Source: Diphasiastrum complanatum (Eukaryota; Streptophyta; Lycopodiopsida; Lycopodiales; Lycopodiaceae). Taken from it: a stretch of DNA of 64,000 nt. Where the stretch lies: assembly GCA_029204225.1 (NCBI GenBank), contig MU831952.1, forward strand, positions 30,958 through 94,957, read 5' to 3'. Under the pieces are notes generated by a model that made no database searches, had not been told where the DNA came from, and saw nothing but the letters and a program-made list of their open reading frames with translations. Positions 1-59,286 of the stretch are shown here, piece by piece. The translations under genes were made by a program, and so were the position numbers. How positions within the stretch are numbered: the stretch's first letter is position 1; each line of letters opens with the position of its first letter.

Positions 1-975
1 GACGCACCCCTAGCGCGTCCGCGTCCGCCATCTGCTTCCTTAGTGCTAGAGTTGTGCTAGCTTAGAGAGTAGCAAGTAACCGATTTCATTTTCAACTTCA
101 TTTAACTTCAAGTTATCAGCAAATTATATTGCCAAGTGTTCTTTGTTACCAAGGTGCATTTTCCTTTGATCCATTTGTAGCAATTTTGCTATCTCTAGTA
201 TTTGTTTGTTGTTTCGAGCCATAGTTGCCGTTGCGATTCTAGAATCGTGATTTGAATTGCGATTCGCAAATTGCTGTGCAAAAAACAGCGAATCATGGTT
301 CGTGAATCGCTGTTTTTTTTTTTTAACACGCAAAAAAAACAAAATTGCATTCGCGATTCGCTGCAACTATGTTTTGAGCATACTAGAATCTAAGTCATCA
401 GCTTGTTCCATTGCATGAAAGAAGTGATAAGATCTTAGGATTATGTAACTTATTGAAATTTATGAACACAAATCTAGTTAAAACTTTATGTTGCACTGAG
501 TTTTGGGTATTGTTTACACTTTCATTAGATGCAACATAATAATGTTGTCAATAATTAAGTAATTGTTTGACAAATCGAAAAAATAAATAAATAAAAATAA
601 AAAATAAAATAATTGGTTAAAGTTTGATACCCTATGAAGACCATCTACTGCATTGGATCAAGTGGATCAAATAGTTGCTGGAATGGTTTTAGTTTCTAGT
701 TGAACACTAAGTGCGCTAAACACAAAATACGGCCAACAGCATTCTAGCCAATATTACAACTACCTCTTTTGAACTCGAACTGATAAAAAAGGAAGTTCGA
801 ATGGTTTTCATTAACAAGAAAAGAGTGAAATGAATGACATCAGTAATAGCAATTATGAAGTAACTAGATGCCTCAATGTGATAAATTGCAAAAAAAAATG
901 TTAAATTAGTAAAATACTAGCGCCCTGCTCTCACAAAATCAAAAGCTTCAAATTCCAAAGTTTGCAAGGTAGTAC
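1..975. other. Start of intron 12, no gene seen
   Basis: AT-rich, with homopolymer runs. Contains GATTCTAGAATC (a 12-bp palindrome near 236) and a long imperfect hairpin at about 280-318: CAGCGAATCA and TGAATCGCTG arms flanked by A-run and T-run. No further exon of the kinase gene is recognisable here. Confidence 0.5.
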
Positions 976-46825
<45,850 letters not shown>

Positions 46826-46959
46826 AGCCACTAGCAAGTCCTAGGGATTACAAAACAATAACGTGTTTCACAACCATGACGTAACAAGAGATGAGTTTAA
46901 AAGCATTACTCAATGGAACTTGGGTAGAAGTGAAATGATATATCACAATGCCAGAATAC

Positions 46960-48840
46960 AAAATATTATGAAGCTTTTCGAAATCAACATCATTAGCGAA
47001 TCCATGCTTCTATAATATATACATAATTATGTGCTTGCCTAATCAATTTCCGACATGCAACATTGGTAATAAAGAAGACATCACTATGCAATGACACAAG
47101 TACTACGAGGATTTTTAGAATCGACATTATTGGTGGATCCATGCTTTTATAATAGATGCTTCCATAACCACTTTCTGACATGAGAGATAAGAAGGATATC
47201 ACTATGCAATAAAAAACTAATGTGAGGCTTTATAAACTAGACATTATTGATAAATAGGTGCTTCTATGATAACTACTTCCATGATCACTTTCCAACATGA
47301 GAAATTAGACTTTAGGAAGATGCCATTGTTCAACGAGAAGAACTATTATGAGGCTTTTCTAAATACATATTATTGGCAAATTCATGGCTCTGCAATGTTG
47401 GCTTCCATATCACTTTCTAGCATAAAAGATTGGGCCATAGAAACATATCACTACGCAGTAAACAACAAGTCCTATGAGGCTTTTCAGAATTGACATTATT
47501 GGCAAAACCATGCTTCCATGAGCATTTTCTGACAAGAAAGATTAGATTGTAGGAAGATATGATTGTGCAATAAAAACAAATATCATAAGGTTATTCAACA
47601 GACATTATTGGCAAATCCATGCTTCTATGACACATGCTTCCACGATCACATTTTGGCATAAGACATTAGGTCATAGGAAGATACCACTGTGCAACATAAA
47701 AAAGTATTGAGGCATCACATGATCCACATGATCGGAAATCCATGTCTCTAAAATGTATGCTTCCATCACCACTTTCTAACATGAAAAATTAGGTTATAGA
47801 AGACACATTGTGCAATAGAAACTAGAAACAACCATTATGAGGCTTTTCAAAAAAGATATTATTGGCAAATCCATGCTTCGATGGTATATGCTTCCATGAT
47901 CACTTTCTAACAATGGACATGAGAAACTAGGTTTTGGCACAATATCACCATTCAATAGAAACAACTACTTTGAGGCTTTTCAAACTAGACATTACTGGTG
48001 AATTCATGCTTCTACAAAATCTGCTTCCACGATCACTTTCTGACATGAGAGATATAGAAAGATAGTGCAATCAGAACAAGTACTTGAGGATTTCATAATA
48101 GACATTACTGGCCAATGTCTTCTACTATATCTGCCTCCAATACAGCTTTCCTACTCTGGAAATTTTGTTATAGAAAGATAAGGCTGTGCAATAAAAGCAA
48201 CTATTTTGAGGTTTTTCAGAATAGACAATATTGACAAATCCATGCTTCGATAACATGTCTTTCCATAATCAATTTGCGATATGAGCGATAACATGATCAA
48301 AATATATCGCAATGTAATAAAAACAAGTAAGATGAAGGAAGCTTTTCAGAATAAAAATGATTGGCAAATCCATGATACTAAAATGTCTGCTATCATGATG
48401 ACTTTCCAAGTTGAGAGATAGGGTTATAGAAAGAATTGACTTGCAATTAACAAATGCATAATGAAGCTTTCCAGACTAGATAAATTTGGAAAATCCAAGC
48501 TTCTAAATCATAGGCCTCCAAAATTGATTCCCGGCCTGAAAAACTTAGATTTAGAAAGATATTACTGTGGAACAAGAACAAGTATTATGAGGCTTTTCAG
48601 AGTAAACATTATTGACAACAGTGAACAAGAATTATGAGGCTTCTTTTCACGGTAAACACTATTGCTAATAACAAGTATTATGAGGCTTCTTTTCAAAGCA
48701 AACATTATAGGAAATATAACAAGTATTATGACGCTTCCTTCAAGAATAAATATTATAGGCAATAAGACAAATACTATGAAGCTTCTTTTAAGAGTAAACA
48801 TTATTGGCAATTAAATAAACTATAATGAGGCTTAGGGAAG
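46960..48840. repeat. Degenerate minisatellite in the leader intron
   Basis: About 14 diverged units with a period near 120-130 bp sharing ACATTATTGGCAAATCCATG, GCTTCCATGATCACTTTCTG, ACATGAGAGATTAG, GAAGATATCACTGTGCAAT and TATGAGGCTTTTCAGA. From about 48590 the period drops to roughly 50 bp (AAGTATTATGAGGCTTCTTT, CAAAGTAAACATTAT). It lies between the proposed leader exon and the coding start of the kinase gene. Confidence 0.85.
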
Positions 48841-48914
48841 AGGCAGAAGCAGAAGCACAACCTGCTGGTTTGGATCTTGTTCACAAAAGTATCGAGCAAA
48901 TGCTTAAGCGATAC

Positions 48915-49090
48915 CTACTTGGCAATGGAGTTTGATTCTGGCCTCCGCACGTTTCTGAAGACCTTCGCACAGTTATAATTTTTAAGCAAATATTGGTCGA
49001 AACAAAAAAAAATCGCTTAAGCAGCCGCAGCATGCAGAGATTGACTCGAATCTAATGAGAGGCGTTTTCAGGTGAGGTTAGTACGCTTAG
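48915..49090 (-). other. Probable non-coding leader exon of the pantothenate kinase gene
   Basis: A donor reading AAGTAG/GTATCG lies at 48915/48914. The matching acceptor TCCCTAG lies just before 46840, leaving 15 nt of leader before the ATG at 46825. The implied leader intron is 46841-48914. The exon is AT-rich with a run of T (about 49004-49013 on the plus strand). Its outer end, and so the transcription start, cannot be placed from sequence alone. Confidence 0.35.
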
Positions 49091-49640
49091 GCATGACAAG
49101 GTGCATTGGACTTGGTCAGAACTCCGTCTATACAGCGTAGCAGCAGCAGTGAGCTTTTCACGCAGGTTTTTTTGCCTTTTGGTCTACCATCGCACAACGC
49201 TCGAAGCGTACTTAGATCCTCATCTCCGATGAGACTTGGTGCTTTGAATGATCGTGCCATTAAACCCAACGGACCCAAAAGGGTTGCCTTCGTTGGTCCG
49301 ATTCAACGTTCCTTTGGTCCCAAGTTCCAGCTCCCCCTTTGGAAACCCAAAAGCATTGAATCCAACCTTAAGTGACATCAAAAGCTTCTTTCTTTGGTCC
49401 CTTGTTGGAACCTCTCTTGAAAACCAAAGCAAGTTACCCATTAGTTGTTTTGCAAGTAGGACTCCACTTTCTTAGGCTCATCATATGTAGTTTGCTTAGT
49501 ACTTACATTCATATGCTTGCAATCTTGCATAGTGATCCTATGAAGCAAAAAAATTTCGTATTTTCCTTTTGCCATACTTCAATGCTAAGACAATAATGCA
49601 TTGACCCTATATCACCCATGTCATAAGCATTGGACAATTC
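49091..49640. other. Region upstream of the kinase gene
   Basis: More GC-rich than its surroundings. Short open frames on both strands (49106-49375 plus, 49220-49441 minus) share no known motif. It may include the kinase promoter. No TATA box could be assigned. Confidence 0.35.
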
Positions 49641-49664
49641 TCACTTGATATGATCTATTAAAAT

Positions 49665-49978
49665 CTAATCGCTTCCAATAATGATCAAATCATTATTGTA
49701 TAGAACAATGAACATGTAATTTGAATAATATTGTAGACTGCAGCCCAACAACTTGCCACTAGTCCAATTTTTTATGCTAGGAGCAATCGCATCAAAATTG
49801 CTCATCATTTCGTGAGGGAGAAGGTGCAAGCAAAAGAGATCCAACTCCAACATGTTTATTCTGTATTGCTGATATTTTCACTACATCCTTGCCAAAGGAT
49901 TCATTTATCAAGTTAATATTATCGCTTGGAGTTCTGGATAAATCTAGCATACTTTAATCAAGCTAATCTTTTGAGGAG
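49665..49978. pseudogene. Copia remnants: RT box on minus, RNase H end on plus
   Basis: Minus 49665-49853: LQYYSNYMFIVLYNNDLIII, the reverse transcriptase box with NN in place of VD. Plus about 49805-49975: HHFVREKVQAKEIQLQHV, then SLHPCQRIHL (frameshifted from ADIFTKxLPKxxF) and SLGVLDKSS-like sequence, ending at purine-rich TTTTGAGGAG before an LTR. The two parts face opposite ways. Confidence 0.6.
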
Positions 49979-50473
49979 TGTGAAAAATGCAAATTATAGC
50001 TTGATTAGGCCATGTTCTTATGCCAATCGGTTGCTTCCACACATGTGGAGCCTATTTTCACATGTGAAGGGTATGTCTAGATAGGCTAGGACCCCAATCT
50101 TAAGTGGAGGAGAGGTCATTTGCTAGCTTTTATTAAGATAAAAATCTAACTAGGCTTTTTGGAGATGTGCAATTTGATTGGACCACAATATATTAGAATG
50201 GCCTTTGGAGTGGGTAATTTACTAACCACATGGCACCCTCGCACGTGTGAGAATAGCTCAAACCATTATGACACTCAGATCTATATGTATATGCTCTTTT
50301 TGAAGCTCATTCTACCCATTGTAAATTAGAGAGTTGAAGATTTTTGGAGGTTTCACTCACAAGCTTTGGTAGATCTTCTATTTTTGCATGCATTTATTTG
50401 ATTTCAATGCTTTGGTTATCGCTTATACTTTGCTATTTGCTCTTTGTATGAGTAGTGGCCTACTTTTTACACA
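49979..50473 (+). repeat. Copia 3' LTR (about 495 bp)
   Basis: TGTGAAAAATGC...TTTTTACACA after a purine-rich tract and the RNase H end. Tip sequence resembles the intact copia element. The right end is inferred from the inverted tips only. Confidence 0.55.
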
Positions 50474-51035
50474 TGTGAAGCCAACCCTATCACTTAACGC
50501 ATTTTTTTAGTGTTCTTGCTTGCTATCGTACATTGTGTCATTGCTAGCTTGGAAATAATGATGGAGATGAAGGCAGGAATGCATTCAATCTCTCTTATGG
50601 ATTGACTAGATCCAATTAAGGTCCAAAATTTTTAATTCTTCATAGATAGTACAAGGGATGATGAAGGAACTTGCTCCCAAGCAATGTGCGCTACGTGGTC
50701 ATACTAATACTGATTTCACCAGCTATCTCCATTTGTTTCGCTAGATGTTTTGTCAACAATCCCTAGAGCCTAGAAATATTTCTTCCAAAATCCTAATCCT
50801 TTTTACTAACTCAATTTAGCATGGGCATGTATGATTACGAGGCCATGTGTTCGATGAGGACTTTAACTCCTCCATTGGAGCAAATAACATAGTTATAGTG
50901 GTAGGATATCTCATTATTCTTGATAAGGACTTTAAGTCCTCTATTCAACTAATATGATGTTATAGGACCCTTTCCTACTTTTAAGTAAAATTAAAATGGG
51001 AAAGCGGAAATTGGTTCGAGATTACGATACAAGAC
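50474..51035. other. No recognisable gene
   Basis: Contains a loosely doubled ATGAGGACTTTAACTCCT-like motif (about 50857 and 50926). Nothing else. Confidence 0.5.
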
Positions 51036-54000
51036 AAGCAATTTTCTAACGAAGCAGTCGTGATAGATGGCGGTTTGGGAGATAACCTGATTTCTACAAA
51101 GCTATGTGCAAAATGGGGCCTTACAAAGATAAAGTCTGCGACTTTTGCCATTAAGTTGGCTGATCAAATGACAGTTCCATCTGCGAGGAATGGTTGAAGA
51201 TATACCTGTCAGAATTGTCGGATTACAGTTCGTCATTACTTTCGTAATAATGGACTTACCGGAAGCACCAAATGTCTATCGAGTCCTACTGGGACGCCCA
51301 TGGTTACGAGTTGCGCAAGTAATTCATAATTGGGGTACCCGGAAAATCACTTTTGAAAATCGTGAATGTGTAGTCAAGGTTGATCCTGTAACCTATCAAA
51401 CCAGTGGTTCAAAAAGAGGATGATGATTCATCAACAACGGATCATACTTGTGACCGATCAGTTAAAAATTTGGGAGTTCATTACGACTCTCAAACCGATA
51501 CTGTCAACTAGAATGAAGCTCTTGCAACGATTGACTGTACAGCAGGTTATATGTGTCAACAAGATAATCAATCAGATTTGAGCGAGATTTTATTATTGGA
51601 TAGAACCTTGGATACGCCGATCACTTGTCCATTGAATGTGTCGAATGTAGCTTGGATATCGACGGAGCCTATACCAGATCCGATTGAAGATGAACTCATT
51701 CATGTGAGTCATGCCTTGACTTATGATGACAATGCATAACTTACTGATGAGCAGATTCTAAATCATATGGATCCGACCAGATTTGGAGTGCGTAATATTC
51801 TTGATGAACCAACAATAAAACCGTCAAAAGCAGTTATATTGAAGGAAGACAGGATCACAGGTTCAATGACGAAGAAACAAGCCAAGCAACATTATAATAT
51901 GGTCCTAAAATGGAGAAATCCTCCTAAAAAGATTGATTCAAAAAATGTGCCACCTTTACTGGATAAAGGCAAAGGAAAAGTCAAGGATGATTCTGCAAGT
52001 CAAAGTTCTAGAAGACATCACCATCTAGGAAGTCTTCACTTCGAAGAAGAGTTTATCTTCTCGGAAATCATCACCTCCATGATCAATTCCTGCTAAGAAG
52101 GCTAAGCAAAGATCCAAGACAAATCCTTTTGACAAAGAACAAGCAGATGTAGTCCAGTATGATATGCCCGAACATTTTAAACGCTATACACTGGATGATG
52201 TGGTTATCATGCTACCAAAAGCACATCATGAACCCGAAGAACAAGTTCTAGAATCAAAAGATGTTTATGATGGCTCAGCTAGGACACAGCCTACGAATCT
52301 TGCTGAACCAGACGAACCAGAAAATATTGTACAAGTTGGATCACAACTTAGTCTTGAATAGCTTCAAGCACTCCGAACGATACCTATTAAGTATCAAGAT
52401 TGCTTTGCATGGACTTATAAATATCTCAAGGGTATTCCGACGTCAGTTATTGAACACACCATACCTTTACTACCCGATGCAATTCCAAAGGCTAAAAAAT
52501 TCTATCGTTGTAATCCTAATGTTGCGGATCTGATAAAGAAAGAGCTTCAGAGATTGCTTGACGCCGATCTCATTTATGAGATCGAACATACCGAATGGGT
52601 TTCACCAATTGTCATTGTTCCTAAGAAGAATGGAAAATTGAGAATTTGTGTGAATCTCAAGGTCTTGAACAAAGTGACGCAGAAGGATCACTTTCCGTTA
52701 CCTTTTACTGAAAGCATTTTGGACCACCTTGCTGGAGCGGAAGCCTATAGTTTTCTGGATGGATTTATTGGTTACAACCAAGTCAAGATTGCACCTGCAG
52801 ATCGTCACAAAACAGCTTTTGCAATAGAATGGGGCACCTATGCTTACAAAGTAATGTCGTTTGGACTCTATAATGCACCAAGTTCGTTCCAAAGAGTAAT
52901 ACAATTTGCTTTTAAAGATTATCTACGAAAATTTCTTGAAATTTACTTGGATGACCTTGGAGTCCATAGCACAAACACAAACCACATGGATCGATTGGAG
53001 AAAGTATTTGAACGATGTCGCAAGTATCAAATTTCTCTAAATCCATAAAATTGCCAGATATGGGTTTCCCACGGAATTGTTTTTGGACATGTGATGTCAA
53101 GACATGACATTGCCATAGATTATTCTAAAATCAAGGTTACCGTGGAATTGCCACCGCCAACAACAATTCGTGGAGTTTATGTGTTTATGAGTCATGCAAA
53201 CTATTATCGAATTTTTATTATCTTCTTTGCGGATTTAGCAAGACCTATATACAAACTGACTATTGTTCCTATTTGGACAGTAGAGGCGTTAGAAGCCTTT
53301 GCAAAATTAAAAAAAGCATTAGCCTCGGCACCGATATTGTGTTCTCCAGATTGAACAATTGAGTTTCATGTTCACACTGATGCCTCGAAATATGCAATTG
53401 GATCAGTTTTGACATTGTCAGGTGAATATAAGAAGGACTATCCAATACGATTTGCAAGTAGACAGCTTACAGATCCAAAGAAGAACTACTCAACAACGGA
53501 ACGTGAAGCGTTAGCCATGATTTTTTCTGTACAGAAATTTCGTCATTACCTCATGGAAACGCACTTTGCATTTTATACGAATCACCAGCCGTTACTTTAC
53601 TTGGTAAACAAGACGTGCAATACTGGGCGTATTGCAAGATGGTTACTGTTATTTGACTTTCAAATTGTGGTTCGTAAGGGACAGCAACATTATCTTGTAG
53701 ACCACGTTTCACGAATTGAATCTACACCAGTTAATACTGAAGTGGATGATGAATTACCAGATGCTGTATTATTCTATATAGAGGCACTACCTTGAGTGGG
53801 CAGCGAATATTGTTGAGTACCCGATGCTAGGACAACCGAATGACTCTTTGACAAAAGTATAGAAGAGGCAATTGATTCATAAGGCTCAACCTTATTAATT
53901 GATTGTAGGACAATTGTATCGTTGTGGATCAGACAATATTCTACGTAGATGTGTTTTACCACATGAACTATCAGATTTAATCATGTTTTCACATGATGGC

Positions 54001-55066
54001 ATGGGCGGAGGACACTTTTTCTACAAATATTATTGATGGCAAACTTTTGCAATCAGGTTCTTGGTGGCCTACGCTTCATAAGGACACAAAAAACTATATT
54101 CAGACATGTGATGTTTGCCAGCGAGCACAATGGCCTACTAGACAGAACTATAAACCCTTACATCCGATTTTATCACAAGCGCCATTTGAAAAATGGGGAC
54201 TGGATTATGTTGGTCCATTTCATCCTGCCGCGCAAGGATCTCAGGCCCGATACATTATCGTAGCAACTGATTATATGACCAAGTGGGTTGAAGCCAAAGC
54301 TGTCAAAGTTGCTGATGCAAAATCTACGGCCAAGTTTCTCTATGAAAATATTATTATCAGATTTGTATGTCCGATCGAGATTGTCAATGACCGGGGTACA
54401 CACTTTGTTAATCAAACGATAAAGTGTTTATTGGAAGATTTTTTTGTTATACACAGATTTCGTACTCCATATTATCCCCGAGGGAATGGCCAAGCCAAAT
54501 CTTCCAATAAGATTCTCTGCAATATTATGATGAAAACAGTTGAAGCGAGTTGGTCTGATTGGGAACATAAACTGCATGTAGCATTATGAGCATTCAGAAC
54601 CGCTTACAAGAGTAGTAAATATCAAACACCCTTTCAACTAGTTTATGGTCAAGATGTTGTCATGTCAATTGAATTTTTGACACCATCTTTACGCATAGCA
54701 GGAACCGAACGGTTAAATGATGATAAGTCTTTACAACTACATCATGAAGCGTTGCACAAATTGTGTAAAACAAGATTGATGGCAGTTCATGCGTTAGCAA
54801 CAGAAAAAGCCCGACGTAAGACATGGCACGATCGTTGTTTACACAAAAAGGATATGAAAGACTGAGATCTAGCAGTGATGTACAAAACCAAGCTGATCAA
54901 GGGAAAATTGAAATTTACCGGTGAAGGCTCGTATAGAGTGACGAAAATCCTGAACTATGGAGCAGTGATTCTTGAACACTTGGACGGAAATTGTTTTGAT
55001 ACTCCCGTGAATGGCAGCCAATTACGCAAGTTTTGGAAGCCTGCTCCACCAGTTCAGCAGACATGA
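51036..55066 (+). pseudogene. Ty3/gypsy pol without chromodomain (protease, RT, RNase H, integrase)
   Basis: Protease: VVIDGGLGDNLISTKLC (D-G-G in place of D-S/T-G), then VLLGRPWLR at 51280. Reverse transcriptase 52540-53048: EWVSPIVIVPKKNGKLRICV, YSFLDGFIGYNQ, YLDDLGVHS. RNase H to 53795: HTDASKYAIGSVLT, NYSTTEREALAMIF. Integrase 53985-54870: YIQTCDVCQRAQWPTRQ, KWGLDYVGPFHP, VNDRGTHFVNQ, RGNGQAKSSNK. The end GEGSYRVTKILNYGAVILEH to KFWKPAPP has no chromodomain, which fits the Tat/Athila side of gypsy rather than chromoviruses. At least six in-frame stops. Gag and 5' LTR are missing. Confidence 0.85.
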
Positions 55067-55915
55067 TCCAAATGATTTTTTATTTTTCTTTGTTTTCAAT
55101 TTATTGTTTTCACTGCTTAATTGTTAACTTCTTTTGGAAAAGACAATATGAAAACAAAAAAAAACAAAAAACAAAAAAAGGGAAGAAAAGAAAAAACGAA
55201 GAAAAATGAGAAAAGACTGATGAGCAAAAGTCTGAAATGTCATCAAATCAGAAAGTAGTCAGATCTTTATGGATAAATGACTTGGAAATTTTTTTTTTTT
55301 GGTCATCTTTTGCACAAACTGTGTTAGAATTGTTAACCGTGTTTTCATAACCTAGATCCACCTCAAATATACCCATAATAAGTTGGGCGGACATTCTTTT
55401 CACCAGTTACTACCTGTTTTTGAGTTAGGTGAATGATCAGCAATATGTCATTTTGGAAACCTTCGCCGACCATCTTAATCTCCTCAATAACCTTCGCCGA
55501 TATGCCAGATGGACTTAAAATGCCAAAATTAGGTCGATTATAGGTTCAGATCCTGCAAATTTGCATTTATGACAGTACTTGGGCGAAGGATCCTCTTGGG
55601 CGAAGATTCATCCTCTGCCAGACCTAGAAAACGTTCGTCTAATAGGTTCAGAGCCCTTAGCCGAGATTTTTATAGCCTATCTTCACAATACTGAGAAAGC
55701 TTGCAAATTTTTGTTCAGAACTGATCAGCCAAACTAGTATTGTGTGTAATGGACCCTCCAAATTCACATATAAATTGGCTAAATTCGATTCGTTCCTCAC
55801 TTGTGCTAGCGAAGCTCTTGCCAATTTTTCCAGCGACCAAAGCCTTCAAAACTTTCTATACTATTTTCTGATATACACTCACACTCATTATCCTTAGTTT
55901 CTGTTCTTTTCCATC
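55067..55915 (+). other. Untranslated spacer after gypsy pol, with a TATA motif
   Basis: A-rich at 55140-55220, then repeated ACCTTCGCCGA / GGGCGAAG motifs (55455-55620). TATAAAT at 55769-55775 stands 141 bp before the ATG at 55916. Confidence 0.45.
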
Positions 55916-57990
55916 ATGTCTTCCAAAGATACGAATTAATCGTCTCGTTACACTATCCATCGTGATGTCCCATCTACAACGGATATCATGATCCTTCCTA
56001 GTATGAATGTCGTGCCCTCTATCTATGAAGAAGCACCAGCAGATTCGTCTCAACAGGCATCGAGCTCACATAGTCATCGTCGTCAAGATCCGAGTCATTT
56101 CCCCAAACACACAATCACATCACCAGCCCCGGACCCTTTGAACTCCAATCCCCTGGAAGAGGATTCGAACAGTTCCATGATACCGCTACTGGATTTGATG
56201 ATTCCTTCCAAATCAACTAGCAAGATCAAGTTGAAGCCACACTAGACACCCTTAGGGTTGATCATGTTGTTATATCTCCAAAGCAGTTCGACGCCACAGT
56301 ACCAGAGGGTTTTGAAGCCGAAGATATATTTGAAGAAGAAGAACCGGCCACACAATAGAGGCCAGTTAACATGATTCCTACCGGACCTGCTCCTGCTGCT
56401 ATTGTGCCTACTACCGTGGATTCTGGTGATGCAATGGGCCTTGTTTCTAACCTTACGCGCGTGATCCATACCATGATTGATGAAAAAAAAAAGACATATA
56501 CAAGCGCATCGCTGATCTTGGGAGAGAGAATACCCTGATTAGCCAGAAGGTTATTCAGATCAACCGCGAGCTGACGATTGTCAAGCAACACAAGGCAAAG
56601 TCTAAAGTTGATTTGAAAAAGGCCAATGAGTCTGCTCAATGACTAGAAGACTATGTGGCGACCCTTCATAATGCACTCACCATGGCGCAGGACGAGGTTG
56701 ACAAGGTAGTCCAAGATTTCAAATAGCAGGTCTTGTTGCTAGCCGGACAATCAGACTTAGCAGCATTGGAACGCAAACGACTTCAAGGTGAATTGGACGT
56801 TATCACCCTTGAACGCGATTTCTACTTACAGACCCAAGTGCCTGATTGTCCAGTCACACTAGATGAGATCAGATTCTTGTTTCGCAAAGTGGAAACCTAC
56901 CATACTGCACTGGCAGGGTTTCAGAAAAAATTAGATAAACTCAAAAGGACGGCAACCACCGAGTTAGGCAAGGCCAAGGCCATTATAAAGGATTATGAGA
57001 AAGTTGCCGCTCAGGTGTTGGAAGTCGAACCACAAATTCCAGTTCCATAGAAGCCATAGTTCTCGCCTCAGCACCAGGATCAGGCCTGAATGGATACAGA
57101 GTTGGATTCAGGCATGGAACAAGGTGGAGCCCCCGAAGTCTAAGAAGAACACCAGTTCCATAGGCAACGCGAGCAGGTCCATCTTCATCAAGGACCACAC
57201 CATTGTTCAGACGACCAACTAGCGTCAAGGACCAGATCCAGAGCTTTTTAGTGCAACATCCTCATGAGTCCTCGCATGGTAGTTGGGTCATCAAGTTTAA
57301 GACCTCTGAAATTGAGGCCGACAAAGAATTGGATAAGATACCGCATTGGGGGAGCAGCCGACTTGGAGAGGTACAGTTTTTGAGAAAACTCCAAAATTCA
57401 TCAAGAGTTATGTGGCCAGTCCTCGCCAATTGCGCATAGATCTATATTACGTACCAATGCCACGCATGAATAAGTGAAAGAATTTGGGATTGGCCATGGA
57501 CAAAATTACTATCCATACGTTGAACTGGCCAATCATCCACCAACCATGTAGTTTGGAGTTCTTAGTGGACTTCCATCGAGCCCTACAAGCTTATCAGCGA
57601 GAGTATATCCACTCTCTTGATCCCACAGTCAGGCAATCGACGTTGTTCGCAAAAGATCTCACTCTCTTGGTGTATGTGGCAACGCGATGGGATGATTGCC
57701 TTCCTACTTTCGCATTCGATTCGAATAAGCCAATAGCGTTAGAGAGTATTAAGGATCGGCTGCCAAGGATTAGCTGTCGGTGGCCAGATTGTATTTCCGT
57801 GTAGCAATGATGGGAGGCTCCTGGAAATCTCGATTCATAGCCTGGACAACTTCAAAGTGGATCGCCAGAGCCCACCGTTGTTTTTTGCCGCACAATTTAG
57901 ATTTCAACACTGTCCAACTCGATTTCATGGAGAAGGTGCAGTACCATTTAATAAAGATTCGATGTGATGCAAATAAAAGCCCACAGTAAC
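55916..57990 (+). pseudogene. Extra ORF region between gypsy pol and polypurine tract
   Basis: Starts MSSKDTN-stop. Later frames give Ser/Pro-rich sequence (QASSSHSHRRQDPSHFPKHT), coiled-coil-like text at 56733-57050 (SDLAALERKRLQGELDVITL, FQKKLDKLKRTATTELGKAK) and a globular-looking part at 57484-57990 (LDFNTVQLDFMEKVQYHLIK). Many stops and frameshifts. The position is that of the additional ORF of some plant gypsy elements; I do not recognise the protein and saw no membrane segment. Confidence 0.4.
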
Positions 57991-58023
57991 TACCTCTCGC
58001 AGGTGTCGTGGGACCACCACCAG

Positions 58024-58039
58024 TTTTGGTGGGGGATAC
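58024..58039 (+). other. Polypurine tract of the gypsy element
   Basis: TTTTGGTGGGGGATAC directly before TGTTGGAGG. Confidence 0.75.
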
Positions 58040-59286
58040 TGTTGGAGGGTTTGCGGATCCCAAGGCAATCCTAACCCTAGTTAATAAGTGAGAGGGATTT
58101 GACACCCTGCGTGTGTAAGTCCAACCCGATGATCACATAGAGATTTGATTAATTAGAAAGTCAATAAAAGGACTTTAGGTCTTTTTACGAGACTTTTAAT
58201 GTCGTAGGGCCTAAATGTCAAGTTAGTGAATAAAGTTGGGTTTCCCTCCAATTTTGGATGGTTCCCACTCTTTTTTTAAATATGAATAATTAGGGAGGCA
58301 TAAATGGACCAATAGGATTCAGAGGCCAGGGTCCTCCTCTCTACTACAAGAAGGGACCAACTCGAGTTTCCTACACATGTACATAACTTCATTTCAATAA
58401 AGCAGATTGGTTCTCTTGTGAAATGGATTTATAAATGTCCTTGCTCTCTATCACTTTTCCTCCATCTCTCATGCTTTTTATTGTGTTTGCTAATTGTTGG
58501 ATCTAATTGTTATTGGGATTGCATGTTTTTATACTTTTTATGAGAGAGAAAGGGAGAGAGAGAAAGAGTAAGCTATCTTCATTGTGGATCTTAGTGTTAA
58601 TAATTGTAGTGTTAATGCTTAGTGTTAATGGATGTTAGAGTTAGATCTAGATCTTCCATTCATGCTGAAGTTTGAATTATGTTATCGCTCTCATGGGAAC
58701 AAATCTACGCGTGACAACTAACTTCATCTCCTTGATGCTAGATTGATTAGATCTTGGGTTGAGGAAAGGCAAGGAAAGAAACTTACTACAGCGATAATGT
58801 CTACACTTTCCATGGTTGTCTACGACACCTCGAGAAGGTAGTAGAACGGATGTCATTGACTCCTATGTCATTAGCTATCATAAGTATTAATTCATTTTAC
58901 TACAACTTCCATAGTGATAATGTCTACACTTTCAATGGCTGTCTACAACACCTCAAGAAGGTAATAGAACAGATGTCATTGACTCCTACGTTATCAACTA
59001 TCAGAAGTATTAATTTGTTTTACATCTGAAAGCTACAATATTATGGATCATAGTATATCTCAGATACGTTGAAGGTTGTTGTTGTTCTGACTTTAATTCC
59101 GCTCTATCAGTTCATTCTATTTGACTAGATAATTGCACAGGCCACAACATTATAGTTAGCATTTCTACATCTAACTATAGTAAACTAAAAGATTCCATTT
59201 TTGAGATTGAACTTACTCAAGAGATATCAGAATATGTAGTTTAGACCATCTCATTTCATTAGTGGTATCAACGCTCCTATCCAACA
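58040..59286 (+). repeat. LTR (1247 bp) after the gypsy polypurine tract
   Basis: TGTTGGAGGG...CTATCCAACA, with 7-bp inverted tips TGTTGGA/TCCAACA. Contains a 123-bp imperfect duplication (58793-59035, key GATAATGTCTACACTTTC). Followed one base later by TGGTATTTGAGC, a weak primer-site match. Confidence 0.65.
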
